This document shows, piece by piece, positions 35,379-43,392 of a stretch of 64,000 nt of DNA. Source of the stretch: Runella sp. (GTDB taxonomy: Bacteria; Bacteroidota; Bacteroidia; Cytophagales; Spirosomataceae); the NCBI RefSeq assembly GCF_027484545.1, contig NZ_JAIXST010000134.1:1-64000 (forward strand), written 5' to 3'. The notes under the pieces are model-generated. The model was given only the letters and a program-made list of their open reading frames with translations. It ran no database searches and was not told the DNA's origin. Made by a program: the position numbers and the translations under genes. Within the stretch, counting starts at the first letter, position 1, and every line of letters starts with the position of its first letter.

Positions 35379-36698
35379 TTAATATTTCTCATAAATATCT
35401 CTTAGAATCCGCTCTACTTCGGCGCGAATTACGGCAGTTTTACTGATGAAATTTCCATTCATCATACTGAAAATGAGAACTTTGCCTTTTTTTGTTCGCA
35501 AATAACCGCTCAGGCAATAGACATTGGATAAAGAGCCCGTTTTGGCAAATATAAAAGGTACCTGACTTTTGTACTGATTCTTTATGGTACCTGCTTTTCC
35601 CCCAATCGACATCAATCCAAACAACCGTTCCTGTTGCGGTACTTTAGCGTAAATCTTCTGCAACAGTTTCACCATGGAGCGGGGAGTAAAGAGATTATAG
35701 CGCGACAACCCGGAGCCATCTTCCCAAATAGGTTCGTCAGGCAAATCGGTTAGAAAATTCTTTTTAACGTAATCAATGCCCATTTTCATGTCAAACCCAG
35801 TGTTATTCGTATCCAACTTTGAGGCACACATCAGCATGATTTGTTCAGCCAGCATATTGTCACTTACTTGAAGCATTCGGCGGTAGACCGTATCCACTGG
35901 CAAACCAGGAAGCGTGGAAAAATTGCGTCCCATCGCCATTTTTGGAAAAAGTCGAACTTCTTTTTTAAGTGTATCAGCCAATAATTGAGCCGTCAATTGA
36001 GAGGTAATGTGAAAAGGAATATCTTCCGAAAACGATTTGGAAGGCCAACCAGTAGAATAAAAACCGTTGGTGAACTCGTCGCGGGACAGTTTGAATTCAT
36101 CTGACCAACCCGCCGTACGCAGGCTGTCCTTAAAAATACGCGGACTTACATTGTTATTCGTAAAACGAACAAAATTTCCGTAGAGTGGCAAGGCAGAAAG
36201 TTCGCATTGATAATAATCGGGATAATCGCCCCACGACCAACCTGGCCCAAAACGTTTTCCCAGATAGTTGTGAGGATAATAAAACAAATGACCACGCCAA
36301 GTTTTCAGAAAATTGAATACATTGCTTGCGGGCATATCAGGATGTAACAGATTCGGGTCACCCGTTCCCCAAAAAATCAATGAATCGCCTTTGGTGGTAT
36401 ACCGTAAAGCAGGAATAGAATCGCCCAAAAGACATAACCCTGCGTACAAAGAAAAAAGCTTGGTATTGGACGCCGGTGTAAAATAGCGGTCAGATTGGTA
36501 TTCAGCCACCATTTCCTGTTTTTCAATATCGTAGAGAGCAAAGCCCGTATGATTTTGACGGAAAACGGACGACGACGCCACTAAATTTTGCCAGGGAGAT
36601 TCTGTTTTGTTAGATGAAACCGTTGGTTGAGAACTTGCACAACTGGTCAGAACCAACCAACTGACTAATAATAAGGAAGAGGTTTGTAATAGGCGCAT
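35379..36698 (-). CDS. dacB: D-alanyl-D-alanine carboxypeptidase/endopeptidase, PBP4 type (S13)
   Basis: Peptidoglycan-trimming enzyme of peptidase family S13, anchored in the envelope as a lipoprotein: the signal peptide ends WLVLTSC. Catalytic motifs: TPASNTKLF (the SxxK motif, Ser nucleophile, about residue 80), SDNMLAEQ (SxN) and FAKTGSLSNVY (KTG near the C-terminus). The length of about 439 residues is normal. I use ATG 36698; an upstream ATG at 36782 would put 28 extra residues before the signal peptide. The gene stands alone on its strand. Confidence 0.9.
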   Translation of the reverse strand: MRLLQTSSLLLVSWLVLTSCASSQPTVSSNKTESPWQNLVASSSVFRQNHTGFALYDIEKQEMVAEYQSDRYFTPASNTKLFSLYAGLCLLGDSIPALRYTTKGDSLIFWGTGDPNLLHPDMPASNVFNFLKTWRGHLFYYPHNYLGKRFGPGWSWGDYPDYYQCELSALPLYGNFVRFTNNNVSPRIFKDSLRTAGWSDEFKLSRDEFTNGFYSTGWPSKSFSEDIPFHITSQLTAQLLADTLKKEVRLFPKMAMGRNFSTLPGLPVDTVYRRMLQVSDNMLAEQIMLMCASKLDTNNTGFDMKMGIDYVKKNFLTDLPDEPIWEDGSGLSRYNLFTPRSMVKLLQKIYAKVPQQERLFGLMSIGGKAGTIKNQYKSQVPFIFAKTGSLSNVYCLSGYLRTKKGKVLIFSMMNGNFISKTAVIRAEVERILRDIYEKY

Positions 36699-36894
36699 TC
36701 TATTTTTTTTAAATCTTTGATAATCAGCCGTATTTAGAAGTACTTTTAGGCAATTCTTATTTTCAGCCTCCAAATTACTCAAAACTTTTTCGCTATCTCG
36801 ACGTTTGTACCTATAAGTTACGCTAATTTTGAACCAATACCCATTAATAGTTAGTCGTCGTTGCTAACGATTAACCAATAACTCTAAATTTCTA

Positions 36895-37872
36895 ATGACA
36901 TTTCAACCTTTTTTAGAAGCTATTTCAAAACAGATTGACAACACTATCTACGGCCAACATCCCAACGAATTGTACGACCCCATTCGTTATATCATGTCCT
37001 TGGGCGGAAAACGGTTACGTCCTCTCCTGACTACCCTTTCCGCTAATTTATTTATTGACGATTGGCAAAAGTGCCTCAAACCCGCCATTGCCGTCGAAGT
37101 ATTTCACAACTTCACGCTCATGCACGACGACATTATGGATTGTGCGCCACTCCGGCGCGGCAAACCTACCGTGCACGAGAAATGGAATGCCAACACGGCT
37201 ATCTTATCGGGCGATGTGATGCTGGTCAACGCGTATGAATTATTGCTTGATGTTGAAACTGCCCAATTGCCCCGCGTCATTAAACGGTTTAATCGAACAG
37301 CAGCCGAAGTCTGTGAAGGGCAGCAATTGGACATGAATTTTGAAACGCGATCGGACGTGTCACAAGACGAATACATTGACATGATTCGCCTCAAAACGTC
37401 TGTTTTATTGGGTTTTGCCATGGAATTGGGAGGGATGATTGCAGGCGCAGACGAGACCACTACCCAATTACTCTACGATGCAGGTCTCAATATGGGATTG
37501 GGCTTCCAACTCAAAGACGATTTGCTCGATGTATACGGCGACCCCGAAAAATTCGGGAAACAGGTAGGGGGCGACATCATCGCCAACAAAAAGACGTTTA
37601 TGCTCATTGAAGCCCTATTATTGGCCGAGGGAGAAACCAAAGAGAAGTTAGATTATTGGCTTCATTTGGAACAGGGGTCATACGATACCGCCGCTAAAGT
37701 CGCTGCCGTAACCGCTATTTATACTGAATTGGGCATTGACAAAATCGCAGAATCCAAATCCGATGAATTTTTTACCAAAGGATTTGAAGCCCTGCACAAC
37801 TTACCGGTAGCTCCTGAACGGAAAAAACCGTTGATTGAATTTGCGGAATTTTTGGTGGGCAGAGAAAGCTGA
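36895..37872 (+). CDS. polyprenyl synthetase family protein (long-chain prenyl diphosphate synthase)
   Basis: Class I trans-prenyltransferase making a linear polyprenyl diphosphate, needed for quinone side chains. The first aspartate-rich motif LMHDDIMDCAPLRRGKPTVHEKW and the second, QLKDDLLDVYGD, both carry the DDxxD-type Mg binding sites. GGKRLRPLLTTLS is the third signature. Residues before the first motif (EVFHNFTLMHDD) lack bulky aromatic chain stops, which suggests a long-chain product, but chain length cannot be fixed by eye. The length of 325 residues is normal. Confidence 0.9.
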   Translation: MTFQPFLEAISKQIDNTIYGQHPNELYDPIRYIMSLGGKRLRPLLTTLSANLFIDDWQKCLKPAIAVEVFHNFTLMHDDIMDCAPLRRGKPTVHEKWNANTAILSGDVMLVNAYELLLDVETAQLPRVIKRFNRTAAEVCEGQQLDMNFETRSDVSQDEYIDMIRLKTSVLLGFAMELGGMIAGADETTTQLLYDAGLNMGLGFQLKDDLLDVYGDPEKFGKQVGGDIIANKKTFMLIEALLLAEGETKEKLDYWLHLEQGSYDTAAKVAAVTAIYTELGIDKIAESKSDEFFTKGFEALHNLPVAPERKKPLIEFAEFLVGRES

Positions 37873-37878
37873 AACCTG

Positions 37879-37886
37879 TATATTTG
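37879..37886 (+). promoter_or_regulatory. -7 element TATATTTG
   Basis: Exact match to TAnnTTTG, 46 bases before the start of the outer membrane protein gene. It suggests the gene is transcribed on its own and not only from the prenyl synthase promoter. Confidence 0.5.
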
Positions 37887-37932
37887 CTACCTAATCAATT
37901 TCCGTAGTTAACAGCCAACTACTTTTATTTGT

Positions 37933-38625
37933 ATGAAAACGTATTTCCTTTCATTGCTTTTGTTTCCTTGTGCTTTTTGTGCATTTTCTCAAAACGAAGA
38001 TTATAAGCACGTGATCAGTGTTCAATCGGGCGCGAGTCTGTTTTCTCCCTTTCGCGGTACCATTACCGGTTCGCAGAATTCTTCGGATACCACCGTTTCA
38101 TTTTCATCGGGAAAGGCTTCTAATTTCCCTCAACTCAATATTGCGTATGACTACGGCGTCAATCCATGGTTTTCGATTGGCGGCGCGGTGAGTTACAACA
38201 AAGTTTCGATGGATTTGAAAGACGTTAAATACAACAAAACCGAAAATTTGGGCGACGTTACGTTAGGCGTATCGCGCGTTACGATTGGAGCCAGAGCATT
38301 GTTTCACTACGGCAACGCCAACCGAATCGATATGTATTCGGGCGTCCGATTGGGTATCGGGATTTGGGGCGTGACGGCAAGTTCAAATTCCGTTGATAAA
38401 AGATTGGACGATGTTTTTAAAGAAGCAGGTGGCGGCGGTATCTGGCGAACACTGCTTGGCAATAAATTAGGCGGCGGTTTTGCCATGCCCCAGGTTCAAC
38501 TCATCGCATTTGGCTTGCGCGGATACCTTACCGAAAACCTCGGCATCAACGGTGAACTTTCCGTGGGCAGCCCTTTTTTTGCCTCCATCGGCATCAATTA
38601 CCGAATCAGCGGCCGAGAAAGATAA
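37933..38625 (+). CDS. outer membrane beta-barrel protein
   Basis: A 230-residue protein with signal peptide (1-20, ending CAFSQ) and repeated alternating hydrophobic and polar strands, for example HVISVQSGASLFSPF, FSIGGAVSYNKVSM and the final FASIGINYRISG. It looks like a small eight-stranded OmpW/OmpA-like barrel. No function is assigned. It begins 60 bases after the polyprenyl synthase gene and has its own -7 element. Confidence 0.7.
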   Translation: MKTYFLSLLLFPCAFCAFSQNEDYKHVISVQSGASLFSPFRGTITGSQNSSDTTVSFSSGKASNFPQLNIAYDYGVNPWFSIGGAVSYNKVSMDLKDVKYNKTENLGDVTLGVSRVTIGARALFHYGNANRIDMYSGVRLGIGIWGVTASSNSVDKRLDDVFKEAGGGGIWRTLLGNKLGGGFAMPQVQLIAFGLRGYLTENLGINGELSVGSPFFASIGINYRISGRER

Positions 38626-38648
38626 AAATACCCGGAAACGTGGCGTTT

Positions 38649-38681
38649 ATGCGACAGTCGGTTTCAAACCAACCGTCGCAT
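38649..38681. terminator. hairpin between convergent genes
   Basis: A 15-position stem (ATGCGACAGTCGGTT pairing with its near complement, two mismatches, 3-base loop) lies between the outer membrane protein gene and the convergent TonB-like gene. It has no long T-run, so it is a weak terminator candidate. Confidence 0.5.
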
Positions 38682-38707
38682 ACATTTACGCTCCTGCATG
38701 AGTAAAT

Positions 38708-39091
38708 TTATTCCAAAGCAAACACAATCGGCATGATGAACTTCACCCGCACGGCACGACCTGATTGTTTGCCGGGTTTCCATTTCGGCATCAGTTTCAT
38801 GACGCGCAAGGCTTCTTCATCGCAGCCCTTTCCCAGTGCCCAAATCACTTCTGCATTGGTAATACTTCCGTCTTTTTCAACGATAAATTGCAATTCGACC
38901 TTTCCGGATATTTGCTCCTTTCGGGCTTCTTCGGGATATTTTAAGTGTCTCTTAATGAAGTTCCTAAGTGAATCTTCGCCTCCTACAAATTTAGGCGGGT
39001 CTTCTACTCTCAAAAACACCATTTCCTGAATGTCTTGCTGTGCTATGCTTACAAATGGAAATAGAAATAATACCAACCAGTACCAATTCAT
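38708..39091 (-). CDS. secreted TonB C-terminal domain protein
   Basis: A 127-residue protein with a signal peptide (1-17, MNWYWLVLFLFPFVSIA) and a TonB C-terminal domain (about 30-127; PPKFVGGEDSLRNFIKRHLKYPEEA, GKVELQFIVEKDGSITNAEV, then VMKLMPKWKPGKQSGRAVRV). There is no membrane anchor with a proline-rich periplasmic spanner, so it is a TonB domain released to the periplasm or attached by its signal. Its last 40 residues are almost identical to those of the full TonB at 39168, suggesting recent duplication or gene conversion. Confidence 0.8.
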   Translation of the reverse strand: MNWYWLVLFLFPFVSIAQQDIQEMVFLRVEDPPKFVGGEDSLRNFIKRHLKYPEEARKEQISGKVELQFIVEKDGSITNAEVIWALGKGCDEEALRVMKLMPKWKPGKQSGRAVRVKFIMPIVFALE

Positions 39092-39167
39092 GGCTCCTAA
39101 AACAAAGGATTAAATGATAAAAATTATAGAGAAAACTTTGCTGCTCTGCGACTTTGCGTGAAAACAT

Positions 39168-40016
39168 TTACTCCAACGCAAACATAATCGGCATGGTAAA
39201 CCTCACCCGCACGGCACGACCTGATTGCTTACCGGGCTTCCACTTGGGCATTAGTTTCATCACTCTTAATGCTTCTTCATCGCAACCAAATCCGATGCCG
39301 CGCAGGACGTTAATGTTGGAAAGTGAGCCATCAGCTTCTACAGTGAAATTCAGATACACTTTGCCTTGTACGTTACTACTCTGAGCTGCATTAGGATAGC
39401 GCAGATTCTTCGTCAAAAATGCCCTGAATGCCTCCATCCCTCCTACAAATTCAGGTTGAATTTCCACCCTGTCAAATATTTCAGGCGCTTTGGCTTCTAC
39501 CTCGGCCGGTTTTGTCGCTTCGGGAGCAGGCGTATCTTCAGGCGGGGCCACGATAGCTATGTCGTCGTCGCCCGTTCCTTCCACGGTTTCAGGGCCCGGA
39601 TTGGCTTTTTCCATTTCATCGACTCGGGGAGGCAATTCTTCAATGTCAGGGTTTTTCTGTACCTCAGGCACAAGGTATCGCACGGTCGTTTGCTTGGGCA
39701 GTTCTTTTGGTTTCTCCAATTCGGGCAGCGGTTCCACTTCCTTTGCCTTCGTTGGCAAATTAGATAAAACAGTTTCATCATGCATAAACATCTGTACGTC
39801 CTCAGATTTTAATCTTCCATAAATAGTTGGGATGATAAAAATCAGCAGGAAAACTCCAATGCCCAGTAAAACAGCATTTCGGAGGACTTTGGGATAGGCT
39901 TTTCGGAGGTCATACGCCCCGTAATCACGGTGGCGGTGTAAGAAGACAATGTCATCCAGCGACATAGCTTCGCTAAGCTCGGCGGTTGCCGAGAGGGGCT
40001 TTACAAAGATTTCCAT
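39168..40016 (-). CDS. energy transducer TonB
   Basis: A 282-residue TonB. A cytoplasmic N-terminus (about 1-42) with MSLDDIVFLHRHRDYGAYDLRKAYP precedes the single membrane helix (about 48-70, AVLLGIGVFLLIFIIPTIYG). Next is a Pro/Glu-rich periplasmic spanner (about 90-180; EKPKELPKQ, PEDTPAPEATKPAEVEAKAPE) and the C-terminal TonB domain that contacts the TonB box of receptors. It transmits proton-motive force from ExbB/ExbD (not in the window). The N-terminal block is shared with the HAAS-like gene at 40668. Confidence 0.9.
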   Translation of the reverse strand: MEIFVKPLSATAELSEAMSLDDIVFLHRHRDYGAYDLRKAYPKVLRNAVLLGIGVFLLIFIIPTIYGRLKSEDVQMFMHDETVLSNLPTKAKEVEPLPELEKPKELPKQTTVRYLVPEVQKNPDIEELPPRVDEMEKANPGPETVEGTGDDDIAIVAPPEDTPAPEATKPAEVEAKAPEIFDRVEIQPEFVGGMEAFRAFLTKNLRYPNAAQSSNVQGKVYLNFTVEADGSLSNINVLRGIGFGCDEEALRVMKLMPKWKPGKQSGRAVRVRFTMPIMFALE

Positions 40017-40059
40017 GGCATTTGAAATTGAAGATTAATTGACTCTTTTTAACTGAATA

Positions 40060-40152
40060 TCAAACTGAATTATAAGCTAAAATAAAAATAAATAGGGTTA
40101 TTCCGGCGATTAAACAGGCAATACATTTATGAGCCAATGAATAACTATTCAT
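40060..40152 (-). CDS. possible 30-residue membrane peptide
   Basis: A short reading frame, MNSYSLAHKCIACLIAGITL and ten further residues ending NSV, has one hydrophobic helix at about 12-26 after a basic N-terminus. It lies between two TonB-family genes, on their strand, 43 bases before the TonB gene. It is too short to be convincing on its own; codon use and conservation in relatives would decide. It could be a leader peptide or a small partner of TonB. Confidence 0.3.
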   Translation of the reverse strand: MNSYSLAHKCIACLIAGITLFIFILAYNSV

Positions 40153-40284
40153 AAGTGAAGGGTTTAGGAAAACAGGAAGAGATGGAAAAAGACGAACTAA
40201 AAATGATGCGGAAGTACAAAGCACTCCTAATCGGCAATTGCCGAGGATTGAATAGAAATTTTAATAGCTGTTAATAGGGTTTTA

Positions 40285-40671
40285 TTACTTCAAATTAAAT
40301 TTTACAACGATTTGAGTATACGTTCGAAGCAGTCTTCCATCTTGGCTTCCGGGTATCCATTTCGGGAAAGTAGAAATCAGTCGAATTACCTCTTCATTAC
40401 ACCCATAATCAAGCCCCAAAAGAATTTTTGATTCACTGATATCTCCATTCTTTTCAACCAATATTCTCACTAAAACCTTTCCACTAAGTTTGGCTTCACG
40501 GGCTTTGGCCGGATAACGCAGATTTTTTTCAATGTATTCATTTAAGGCTACAGTCCCTCCTGGAAATTGAGGATTGACCTGAACTATCTGATAAACAATA
40601 TCGTCATCTGCCTGTTGGGCGTATACTAAGCTGCTTACTAAACAGCAACTTAACAAAATATATGCTTTCAC
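40285..40671 (-). CDS. secreted TonB C-terminal domain protein, half of a split TonB
   Basis: A 128-residue protein with signal peptide 1-18 (MKAYILLSCCLVSSLVYA) and a TonB C-terminal domain (about 30-125; NPQFPGGTVALNEYIEKNLRYP, GKVLVRILVEKNGDIS, then TFPKWIPGSQDGR). It has no spanner or anchor. It overlaps by 4 bases the end of the gene at 40668, which has exactly the N-terminal block and membrane helices a TonB would need. The two genes therefore look like a TonB whose anchor and periplasmic domain are separate products. Confidence 0.8.
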   Translation of the reverse strand: MKAYILLSCCLVSSLVYAQQADDDIVYQIVQVNPQFPGGTVALNEYIEKNLRYPAKAREAKLSGKVLVRILVEKNGDISESKILLGLDYGCNEEVIRLISTFPKWIPGSQDGRLLRTYTQIVVKFNLK

Positions 40672-41192
40672 GCAGGCAAGGCATAATTGTGAGGTGATTT
40701 TTTAAAAAACCACGTACCGACTGCGTAGGCAACTCCGCTAAGCCCAATCATCCACATAGCACCTGAGGTAGAGAAAAAATTCCAAGAGCCCTGCGCCATA
40801 CCCGACAAAAACGCCATCAGCATCAGGAAAAGGCCAACCCCCAAAATGAGAGCACTGCGTAAGGCAAACGGGTAAGACTGACGTAAATCGTAAGCACCGT
40901 AAGCTTTATTACGGAACTCAAAGACGATATCGTCCAAACTCGCATTTTGGAGTTGCTCGTCAGTCATTGCGATATCGTGTTGATACGTTTGGCTTAGGTA
41001 TTTTACCGCCATTGCGTTGGCATCCTGCGTGATTTTCTCCAAAGCCAAGTCAAAATTATAACCCTTCCAAAGGTATTCCTCCGCTTCGCAGGCCAGATGG
41101 TCAAGCAGCTCGTTGAGGAGTACATCGTTGGTATTGTTGCGGATAAGGTGGTTGAACAGCTTAGTAAGCTGTTCAGGGGTTAGCTTTTTCAT
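40668..41192 (-). CDS. HAAS/DUF1700-like membrane protein with TonB-type N-terminal block
   Basis: About 174 residues. An N-terminal helical segment (MKKLTPEQLTKLFNHLI, LLNELLDHLACEAEEYLWKG) resembles the HAAS/DUF1700 domains that pair with PadR regulators. A block almost identical to the TonB juxtamembrane region follows (SLDDIVFEFRNKAYGAYDLR, about 83-102), then two membrane helices (about 110-130 and 143-163). The PadR gene lies 33 bases upstream on the same strand, as usual for HAAS proteins. The ATG at 41192 was preferred to one 30 bases upstream because it starts the helical domain directly. Function is inferred from pairing only. Confidence 0.75.
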   Translation of the reverse strand: MKKLTPEQLTKLFNHLIRNNTNDVLLNELLDHLACEAEEYLWKGYNFDLALEKITQDANAMAVKYLSQTYQHDIAMTDEQLQNASLDDIVFEFRNKAYGAYDLRQSYPFALRSALILGVGLFLMLMAFLSGMAQGSWNFFSTSGAMWMIGLSGVAYAVGTWFFKKSPHNYALPA

Positions 41193-41225
41193 ATTTCCAA
41201 AAATTATAAAATGGTCATACAAAAT

Positions 41226-41585
41226 CTAAATTGGACTTAACGATAACCCGCCCTCTGTGGGTTTCAGCAGAATCTGCATCGCTTCCACAAAACGCTCGAA
41301 CTCAGAAACTTTCTGAATGGCGGTTGCGCTCCCGGTAGGAGTAAGTGTATAATATTTCCGCAACCGCCCATCCACTTCTTCCGACTCGGTAAGTAGAAAG
41401 CCTTCCTGTTCCAACTTGTGTAATACAGGATATAACGCTCCAAAGGTCAGGGTTATTTCACCGTTTGTGCGCTCCTTTACTGATTGAGTGATTTCGTATC
41501 CGTACATGCGTCCATGCTCAGTTAACAGCTTCAGCACAATCGTTTTGAGGGTTCCGCGTAAAAATTCATTGCTTGTTGCTTCCAT
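41226..41585 (-). CDS. PadR family transcriptional regulator
   Basis: A 119-residue winged-helix repressor. The PadR signature is clear: LRGTLKTIVLKLLTEHGRMYGYEITQ, then ITLTFGALYPVLHKLEQEGFL with the recognition helix and wing, then GRLRKYYTLTPTG. It is the first gene of the leftward operon that includes the HAAS-like protein and the TonB-like genes. PadR proteins often repress their own operons; an AT-rich inverted repeat just upstream is a candidate site. Confidence 0.9.
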   Translation of the reverse strand: MEATSNEFLRGTLKTIVLKLLTEHGRMYGYEITQSVKERTNGEITLTFGALYPVLHKLEQEGFLLTESEEVDGRLRKYYTLTPTGSATAIQKVSEFERFVEAMQILLKPTEGGLSLSPI

Positions 41586-41615
41586 AAGATTGTAAAGGTG
41601 ATTTATGCGAACAAA

Positions 41616-41638
41616 TATATATAAGATTTTTATATATA
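41616..41638. promoter_or_regulatory. AT-rich inverted repeat upstream of padR-like gene
   Basis: TATATATA, an 8-base spacer, then TATATATA again, 31 bases upstream of the PadR start. It could be an operator bound by PadR or a promoter -10-like region; simple AT-richness is an equally good explanation. Confidence 0.3.
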
Positions 41639-41704
41639 CAATACACTGGCTAAAAAATATTTTTTGTGTTGCTCCTTTATTGGCTTAAATTTATGAAGTG
41701 AAAA

Positions 41705-41941
41705 TTGGAAAGAAATTTGGAAAATCTTCAAAATTACGAACCTCACAACTGCCCTCGCTGCGAGCAGGCTTTTGCCTGTCAACCCAACGCCATAACCAAT
41801 TGTGTTTGCTTTTCCTTTACATTGCCTGAATCGGTTTCGCGTTATCTCCACAGTTGTTTATGTCCCGACTGTCTGCGGGAATTAATTGCCTCGGCAGAAA
41901 ATGAAAATGATTCCAATGTGGTTAAACCTCTTGCTCATTAA
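41705..41941 (+). CDS. cysteine-rich CWC family protein
   Basis: A 78-residue protein with a cysteine-rich core: NCPRCEQAFAC, TNCVCFSF, then HSCLCPDCLREL. This matches the CWC zinc-binding family, whose function is unknown. Eight Cys in about 50 residues could bind two metal ions. The start is a TTG. It is transcribed away from the PadR gene; no partner is obvious. Confidence 0.72.
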   Translation: MERNLENLQNYEPHNCPRCEQAFACQPNAITNCVCFSFTLPESVSRYLHSCLCPDCLRELIASAENENDSNVVKPLAH

Positions 41942-42012
41942 ATTGTCATAGTACTGAATACCACGAATTTATAAATTTACGTTATCTTCACGCAGTCTTA
42001 AACCAAAGTGGA

Positions 42013-43386
42013 ATGAATACCCGTCAATTTTTCTACCTTACACTATTATCTGTTGCCGCTACGGCTCTATTAATCGTTTCCTGTCAAAACAAAGAAACGG
42101 AAGCTGTATTGGAGGAAGGCTCTTTCAAGCTCATCCAAACGCAGATTTTTGACAAATCCTGCGCCACCTCAGGATGTCACGCATCGGAACAGGACGCCTC
42201 TTTCAAGCAACATGGACTGATACTGACGAGTAACGTTTCATACGATAATTTATTCAATAAACTCCCCAAAAACTCTGCCGCCCAAAGCGACTCTCTACGG
42301 TTGATTACGCCCGGAAACGTAGCCAAGAGTTTTCTTTATACCAAGCTTAATTGCAGTGCCGCTTCACTTCTTTCAGGAAAACAGTACGGAAACCCTATGC
42401 CATTGGGAGCCAATGGACTGTCGGTAGGTGAAATTGATTTTATCAAGAAATGGATTGAATCCGGCGCTCCGCGCTCGGGTGGTTCGGTAGATGCTTCGCT
42501 GATTACCAATTCTGTACCGCTGTGCGGTTCTACTTTTGGAAGTACGTTTACTGCCCTTGAGCCACCTAAAGCCGCCGACGGTATACAATTGCATTTAGAC
42601 CCGTTTGAAGTTACCAATACTTACGAACGTGAGTTGTTTATTCGCAAACCTGTAGGTAATGCCACCGAACTGTACATCAACCGAGTACAATCACGGATGC
42701 GCCCAGGAAGTCACCATTTTATTCTGTATGACTTCAAAAGCCTGAACAATTTACCCACGATGGGGCAAATACGTGACCTGCGAAATGCTGACGGAACCAG
42801 CAATCTGGGCACATTTTTAAGTATGCAAAATCACGTTTTTTGGGCAGGAACTCAAACCCAAGAATATGACTTTTCGTTTCCAGAAGGTATTGCATTGCGC
42901 ATTCCTCCCAATTATTCTTTCGACTTCAATTCACACTATGTCAATAAAACGACGGGTAAGATTCCTGGAGAAGTGTATGTGAACCTTTACAAATTGGATA
43001 AGGCAAAAGTCAAGATAGTAGCAAATGCGCTCAACTTAGCCAATGAAAGCTTGACTATATCCGCCAATCGGCGTACCGTATTGACCAAAACGTTTTCGTT
43101 TGCTAAAGCAACCAAAGTACTTATGCTAACCTCACACACCCACAAATTGGGCGAAAAGTTTGTAATAAAGATTGTAGGAGGAGCACGAAATGGCGAAATT
43201 GTCTATGAAAGTACCGATTGGGAACACCCACTTATCAAAACCTTTACGCAGCCCCTTGAATTCAAAGCAGGCGAAGGGCTAATGTCGGAAATTACCTATA
43301 ACAACACTACTTCCAAAGCTGTGCGATTTGGCTTGACTAGTGAAGATGAAATGGGGATTATTTTCGGGTATTATTACGAACAATAA
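42013..43386 (+). CDS. lipoprotein related to copper type II ascorbate-dependent monooxygenases, with haem-like N-terminal motif
   Basis: A 457-residue lipoprotein (signal peptide ending LLIVSC). Residues about 36-160 form a cytochrome c-like segment with the motif DKSCATSGCHASEQ (a C-X4-C-H pattern, one residue longer than the usual CxxCH). Residues about 200-457 resemble the peptidylglycine hydroxylating monooxygenase fold: GSHHFILYD (first copper His pair), FNSHYVNKT, SHTHKLGEKF (second copper His pair) and EDEMGIIFGYYYE (Met ligand). It probably carries copper and oxidises an unknown substrate at the outer membrane. Both haem and copper assignments are by motif. Confidence 0.75.
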   Translation: MNTRQFFYLTLLSVAATALLIVSCQNKETEAVLEEGSFKLIQTQIFDKSCATSGCHASEQDASFKQHGLILTSNVSYDNLFNKLPKNSAAQSDSLRLITPGNVAKSFLYTKLNCSAASLLSGKQYGNPMPLGANGLSVGEIDFIKKWIESGAPRSGGSVDASLITNSVPLCGSTFGSTFTALEPPKAADGIQLHLDPFEVTNTYERELFIRKPVGNATELYINRVQSRMRPGSHHFILYDFKSLNNLPTMGQIRDLRNADGTSNLGTFLSMQNHVFWAGTQTQEYDFSFPEGIALRIPPNYSFDFNSHYVNKTTGKIPGEVYVNLYKLDKAKVKIVANALNLANESLTISANRRTVLTKTFSFAKATKVLMLTSHTHKLGEKFVIKIVGGARNGEIVYESTDWEHPLIKTFTQPLEFKAGEGLMSEITYNNTTSKAVRFGLTSEDEMGIIFGYYYEQ

Positions 43387-43392
43387 CCCCGT

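Noticed and set aside
39366-39822. Rightward frames opposite the TonB Pro/Glu-rich spanner
   Set aside because: They arise from the repetitive codons of the TonB spacer on the other strand and have no family resemblance.
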